From assembly GCA_013416795.1 (NCBI GenBank), contig RQSC01000523.1, positions 31,538 to 95,537 of the forward strand: a DNA stretch of 64,000 bases, given 5' to 3'. The stretch comes from Prasinococcaceae sp. CCMP 1430 (Eukaryota; Prasinodermophyta; Palmophyllophyceae; Prasinococcales; Prasinococcaceae). The translations under genes were made by a program, and so were the position numbers. Of this stretch, positions 60,685-64,000 are shown piece after piece (the stretch's first letter is position 1; each line of letters begins with the position of its first letter). Under the pieces are notes generated by a model. It saw only the letters and a program-made list of their open reading frames with translations, ran no database searches and was not told where the DNA came from.

Positions 60685-61462
60685 GGCGGCGACCAGCTGT
60701 AGGTCGCCGGGGACGAGGAGGTGGGGAGCGTGCCGTGGGGACAGGACGGACCGGGGTGGGTGAGGAAGAGGATAGTCTGCCGCCAGCCGCGCGCCGGCGC
60801 TCGCGCCGGCCTCCGTGACCCTCGCGCGTGTTGCTGTGTATTCATAGTCTATTGTGTTACGCTCGGAGGGGTAGCGACGCGCGCGCGCCCCGCCGCCGCC
60901 GCCGCGCGCTCGCCCGCGCACAGGGAGAGCGACGCCACTCCCGCGCTCACGCACCCGACAGCGGCGTCGCTCACCGCCACGGCGCGGGCGTGGGCGCCTC
61001 CTCCGCCCCGCAACCACCGACCGGAGACCGGCCAGCTGGCTGGCTCGCCGGCGCGCCGAGGTGCTGTACCTGCCTGCATCGCTCGCCACGTGCGAGCGCG
61101 TGGCGCGCGCGCGCGCTGAAATTAAACCCTGATTTGAAATACCTAAATCGTCCTCTTTTCTAACCTCAACGAGGCGAGGGGTCGTTCTGGCCGGGGGCTC
61201 GGAGCTCTCCGCCGGCGCGCGTGGCCCGAAGGGGCACGGGTGCGCTGGCCGTGCGGCCGGCGGGGTGCCGGCCGCGCGGCCCTCGCGGGCGCCGTCACGG
61301 ACGAGGGGGGGGGGGGGGGGGAGGGGGAAAGGTCACTCGCGCGCGCGCACGCGCGCGCGTGGAGGGGAGGGGAGGTCGCGCGAGAAGGGGAGGGGAGGAG
61401 AGGGACGGAATTGCCGCGAAGAGGCGTCGGCCGGCGCGCGGTCCGGGCCGGATCGGCAGGCG
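60685..61462. other. Intergenic region with G17 tract
   Basis: No gene is supported. It includes a 17-nt G run (61305-61321) and several purine-rich (GGGGA) stretches between 61320 and 61400, possible G-quadruplex sequence in the 5' UTR of the next gene. Confidence 0.6.
61305..61321. repeat. 17-nt G homopolymer
   Basis: Run of G in the region upstream of the hypothetical gene at 61463. Confidence 0.95.
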
Positions 61463-63082
61463 ATGGTGTGCTCGGCGAAGGACGACGTGGTCGGATGGGA
61501 GGAAGATGAGGGCGACGATGGGCTGCGCGCGCTGCAGGCGGTGCTCGAGGGTACCCACGGCGCGGCCTCCGGCGCCGCGTCGCCGCGCACGTCATCGTCA
61601 TCGCGGCAGTGCCTGGCCGAAAGTTGCGACGGCACTGGCGAAAAGCAGAAGATGACGCAGAGTCAAATCGATGCACCGTACGGCGTGGCTGGCCACGACT
61701 TCTTCATGCGCGGTGGGATCGTCGCCCCGAAGGTGCTCAAGGCACACGGCGTGGCGCAAAGTAGCTGGCGGCGCAATGGGTCGGCGACGACACTGCCTCA
61801 GGACAACGAGCGCACGCGGCGCTCGACGTCCGAAGTGAAGCGCGAGGAGAAGGTGCGCACGGTTGCGTGGACGCAAGCACGCGCACTGGCTGCGGCAAAG
61901 CAGCTGTGGAACGAGCGCGCGTCGGCACGTGCACATGGCAAGGGCGGTCGGCTGCTGAGACTGCCCATCGATGAGGCCACTGATGACCGATGGAGTCAGC
62001 CGCAGGGATTCTGCCGCAGTGAATGGGCGCCCTACTCGGACGCGCTGCAGGCGCTCGTGACGCGACACAGGCGCGAGACGGGTGGCAGCCACTTGGGGCT
62101 ACCCAGCGTGGACGGCAAGCGCATCGGGACTCGCACTCGAGGTCGTCGCGGCGCCGCAGACGCGCACCAGGGTCGGGTTGACGATGGCGGTGACGATGAG
62201 AGAGGCAGCGGAGGATGCGATTCTCCAAATGTGTACGAGCGTACGGATGGTAGGACGGCGGCACGCGCGCATGCGCGTGCACTGCCGGCGCGACCGTCGA
62301 CATCTCCGCCGCCTGGTCAGCGCCCACGCACCGCCGTCACCTCGGCGACACACACGCGCATGCCACGCCGCACAACACCCGCGTCAGAGGAGCGCGCGTG
62401 GAGCCTGCACTTTTCCCCAGCTGTGCAAGCTCCGACGGCACAGCCCACTGGTACGTCGGGATCACGGCGCGTGGCGGCCGGCGATGGGGTATTGTCTAGA
62501 AAGAGAGGGCGCGGTGGTGTGCGAGATGGTGGCTGCAGCAATGGTGCCTCCGTTGAGTCTTCAGGCGGTGCATCGTCGCCTCCTCAGCAGTCAAAGGCAA
62601 GCATCACGTTGGGCAGCGCTCCCATTGGTGCGGGTGTAATGACGCTGCCTGGCTTCGGTGCGACGCACACGCACCGTGCGGCTGCGGACGCCGAGCGGTG
62701 GTCGGCCGCTGAGCTTAGCAAGGGCCTTGGCATTTCGTGGCATCCCACCGCCGACACGCGCATGTGCGCGCAGGTGCGCACGTACGCCCAGGTGCGCAAC
62801 GACAGGGCGGGTTCCATGGCGGGCGGCGGTAATACGCGCGCGCACCCGGGCATCGCCGGCAGGCACGCGCGTGGCCGCGCCGATGCGCGCACAGGCGCTG
62901 ACGGTCAGCTTGGCATTCTAGTCGCCGGAGCAAAGATGGACCTGGTCACGCTGCCATTGTCCTTGCCGCGCTGGCGCACCCCGTCGCGGGTGCTGCCGCC
63001 GTCGCCCCGTCGGTCCCCGTCACCTCGCCGGCCCATCGGTGTGCACATTCCCTGCGAAGTGCTCATCGAGCAGCCTCTCTGA
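61463..63082 (+). CDS. Low-complexity hypothetical protein
   Basis: A single long frame of about 539 residues from ATG 61463 (MVCSAKDDVVGWEEDEGDD). No family is recognised. Most of it is Arg/Ala/Ser/Gly-rich and disordered; more ordered patches are APYGVAGHDFFMRGGIVAPK, TQARALAAAKQLWNERASA and GVMTLPGFGATHTH. The Gly-His-Asp-Phe-Phe-Met-Arg-Gly-Gly stretch and the final RPIGVHIPCEVLIEQPL look conserved-like. Arg- and Ser-rich composition suggests a nuclear or RNA-associated protein. Base composition is less strictly G/C at third positions than in neighbours, so a chance frame cannot be excluded. Confidence 0.45.
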   Translation: MVCSAKDDVVGWEEDEGDDGLRALQAVLEGTHGAASGAASPRTSSSSRQCLAESCDGTGEKQKMTQSQIDAPYGVAGHDFFMRGGIVAPKVLKAHGVAQSSWRRNGSATTLPQDNERTRRSTSEVKREEKVRTVAWTQARALAAAKQLWNERASARAHGKGGRLLRLPIDEATDDRWSQPQGFCRSEWAPYSDALQALVTRHRRETGGSHLGLPSVDGKRIGTRTRGRRGAADAHQGRVDDGGDDERGSGGCDSPNVYERTDGRTAARAHARALPARPSTSPPPGQRPRTAVTSATHTRMPRRTTPASEERAWSLHFSPAVQAPTAQPTGTSGSRRVAAGDGVLSRKRGRGGVRDGGCSNGASVESSGGASSPPQQSKASITLGSAPIGAGVMTLPGFGATHTHRAAADAERWSAAELSKGLGISWHPTADTRMCAQVRTYAQVRNDRAGSMAGGGNTRAHPGIAGRHARGRADARTGADGQLGILVAGAKMDLVTLPLSLPRWRTPSRVLPPSPRRSPSPRRPIGVHIPCEVLIEQPL

Positions 63083-63257
63083 TACGCGCCTAGAGCTGTC
63101 GCGAGGGCGAGACGAGGCTGTACACGCACATAATAAGCTTGTCTACATGATACAAGGACGCAACGCGCCGTCACTGAGCGTACACGCTTGGGGCATACGA
63201 CGGCACGCCCCTTGGCGCGCGCGGACGCTGCGCCCCGAAGCCTTGCGGGAGCCGAGC

Positions 63258-63792
63258 TCACGCCAGCAGCTGGGCCGAGGCTGTGCGCCTGTCGCCGAGC
63301 ATGAGGCGCTCCGCGCTGCCGCCGCAGCGCAGTGCCGCAAGGAACACGTAGCATGCGGCGGTCCAATTGCCCAGGACCATCATGGCGACGGTCCACGGCA
63401 GGCCGTAGAGCACGCCATCACGCAAGATAATCCAGCACGAGAACACTTGGAGCGATGTCGAGGGCAAGCGTGCGAGAGACAGAGAATGCCGGACGTCGTC
63501 AGCGCCTCGTGCAAACAGTGGCAAGGAGCAAAACCGAACACGCGCCTGCATTCGAGTGGGGCCGGGAAGGGGGTGGGGGGAGAGAGGGGCGGGCGCACGC
63601 ACGTGAAAACCCTGTGTACAGGTCGACGAGGCTCACGACGCCCCACGGCATCTCGAGCAGCTGCTTGAGCTCCGCGCCCGCGTCGCCGACGACGAGCGCG
63701 CGCCCGATGACGGCCGTCATTGCGACGACTCCCACCGCGGCGCCTGCGGCGAGCGCACGCGCAGGCACCCGGGCGCCGCCGGGCGCAGCCAT
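63258..63792 (-). CDS. DUF1475-family membrane protein
   Basis: Exons 63792-63603 and 63445-63258; the intron 63446-63602 (GTGCGT donor) interrupts a codon and gives LYTGFS|LFSCWIILRDG. The protein is about 125 residues with three hydrophobic segments: ALAAGAAVGVVAMTAVIGRA, MPWGVVSLVDLYTGFSLF and PWTVAMMVLGNWTAACYVF. The pattern MPW-x-x-x-x-LVDxY, W-I-I-x-R-[DE], and LGN-x-x-x-x-x-YVxxAL is that of DUF1475, a small uncharacterised membrane family of plants and algae. The start MAAPGGARVPARALAAG is favoured; an in-frame ATG at 63927 would add a basic leader. The function is unknown. Confidence 0.75.
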
Positions 63793-63980
63793 GGGCGAGG
63801 CGCCGCCTGCGAACGCGAGCCTGCGTCGCACGCGTGGGCCACCTATGGTGCCTCGCCGCGACGTGCGGCGCCCCGAGCGCCCCGCCCGCGCGCGCTCCGT
63901 CCCCTTCCGCTGCCCGGCCCGCGCCAAACGCGCCCCTACGCGCGACGCAGAGCGCGTGGGTGAGGGTGAAGGGGCGAGGA

Positions 63981-63999
63981 GGGGGGGGGGGGGGGGGGG
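63981..63999. repeat. 19-nt G homopolymer at the window edge
   Basis: Run of G followed by C at the last base of the window. Confidence 0.95.
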
Positions 64000-64000
64000 C

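Overview
This is a 64 kb stretch of nuclear DNA from a unicellular photosynthetic eukaryote, probably a GC-rich marine alga of secondary-plastid type (pelagophyte- or haptophyte-like). The evidence is very high GC, dense genes on both strands, short spliceosomal introns and a plant/algal gene set: PGR5, an FtsHi-like AAA protein, a plastid-style HisC, a Trm1 enzyme and a DUF2470 protein. The lineage is inferred from gene content and intron style; nothing in the window proves it. I resolved 23 introns by reading frame and family conservation. Most are 90-260 nt, and 20 of 23 begin GTG, with 14 beginning GTGCG, which is an unusual donor signature. No tRNA, rRNA, CRISPR array, operon or complete mobile element was recognised.

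Layout from left to right. 1-8 kb: a GCNA/SprT protease (5' partial), an EHD-type membrane GTPase whose C-terminal module is a PH domain, a GT8/LARGE-like glycosyltransferase, and a secreted protein with a GPI-like tail. 8-13 kb: OGG1, a REEP/HVA22 protein and a cytochrome P450 preceded by a 50-nt G/C homopolymer. 13.5-20 kb: an ankyrin-NSUN2-like protein with both catalytic cysteines changed to serine, then HisC divergent from GET3. 20-27 kb: an IMPACT-family protein and a Fused kinase with armadillo repeats. A 716-nt N gap follows. 28-37 kb: a MATE transporter divergent from a protease-dead FtsH, then a GYG-rich membrane-anchored surface protein. 37-45 kb: an intronless ABCC transporter, an RluA pseudouridine synthase and an OFA-type MFS transporter that runs into a second N gap of 585 nt. 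46-64 kb: a small hypothetical exon, a VPS13 fragment, PGR5, an epsin, a DUF4602-like nucleolar protein, ribosomal protein S21e, an IPT/TIG beta-helix protein, an unrecognised two-exon gene, Trm1, a PPOx/DUF2470 protein, a low-complexity hypothetical protein and a DUF1475 protein.

The genes are independently transcribed housekeeping, membrane-traffic and plastid genes with no single shared pathway. Themes that recur are membrane remodelling and traffic (EHD, GET3, REEP, epsin, VPS13), genome maintenance (GCNA, OGG1), RNA modification (Trm1, RluA, the NSUN2-like protein) and plastid function (PGR5, FtsHi, possibly HisC and DUF2470). The most notable biology is two pseudoenzymes (NSUN2-like and FtsH-like), the EHD-PH architecture and the donor-site signature. 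The most notable warning is structural: four single N bases and two long N runs often coincide with truncated genes. Orphan exons of SNF2, EHD, SLC44 and VPS13 genes suggest misjoins or gene debris.
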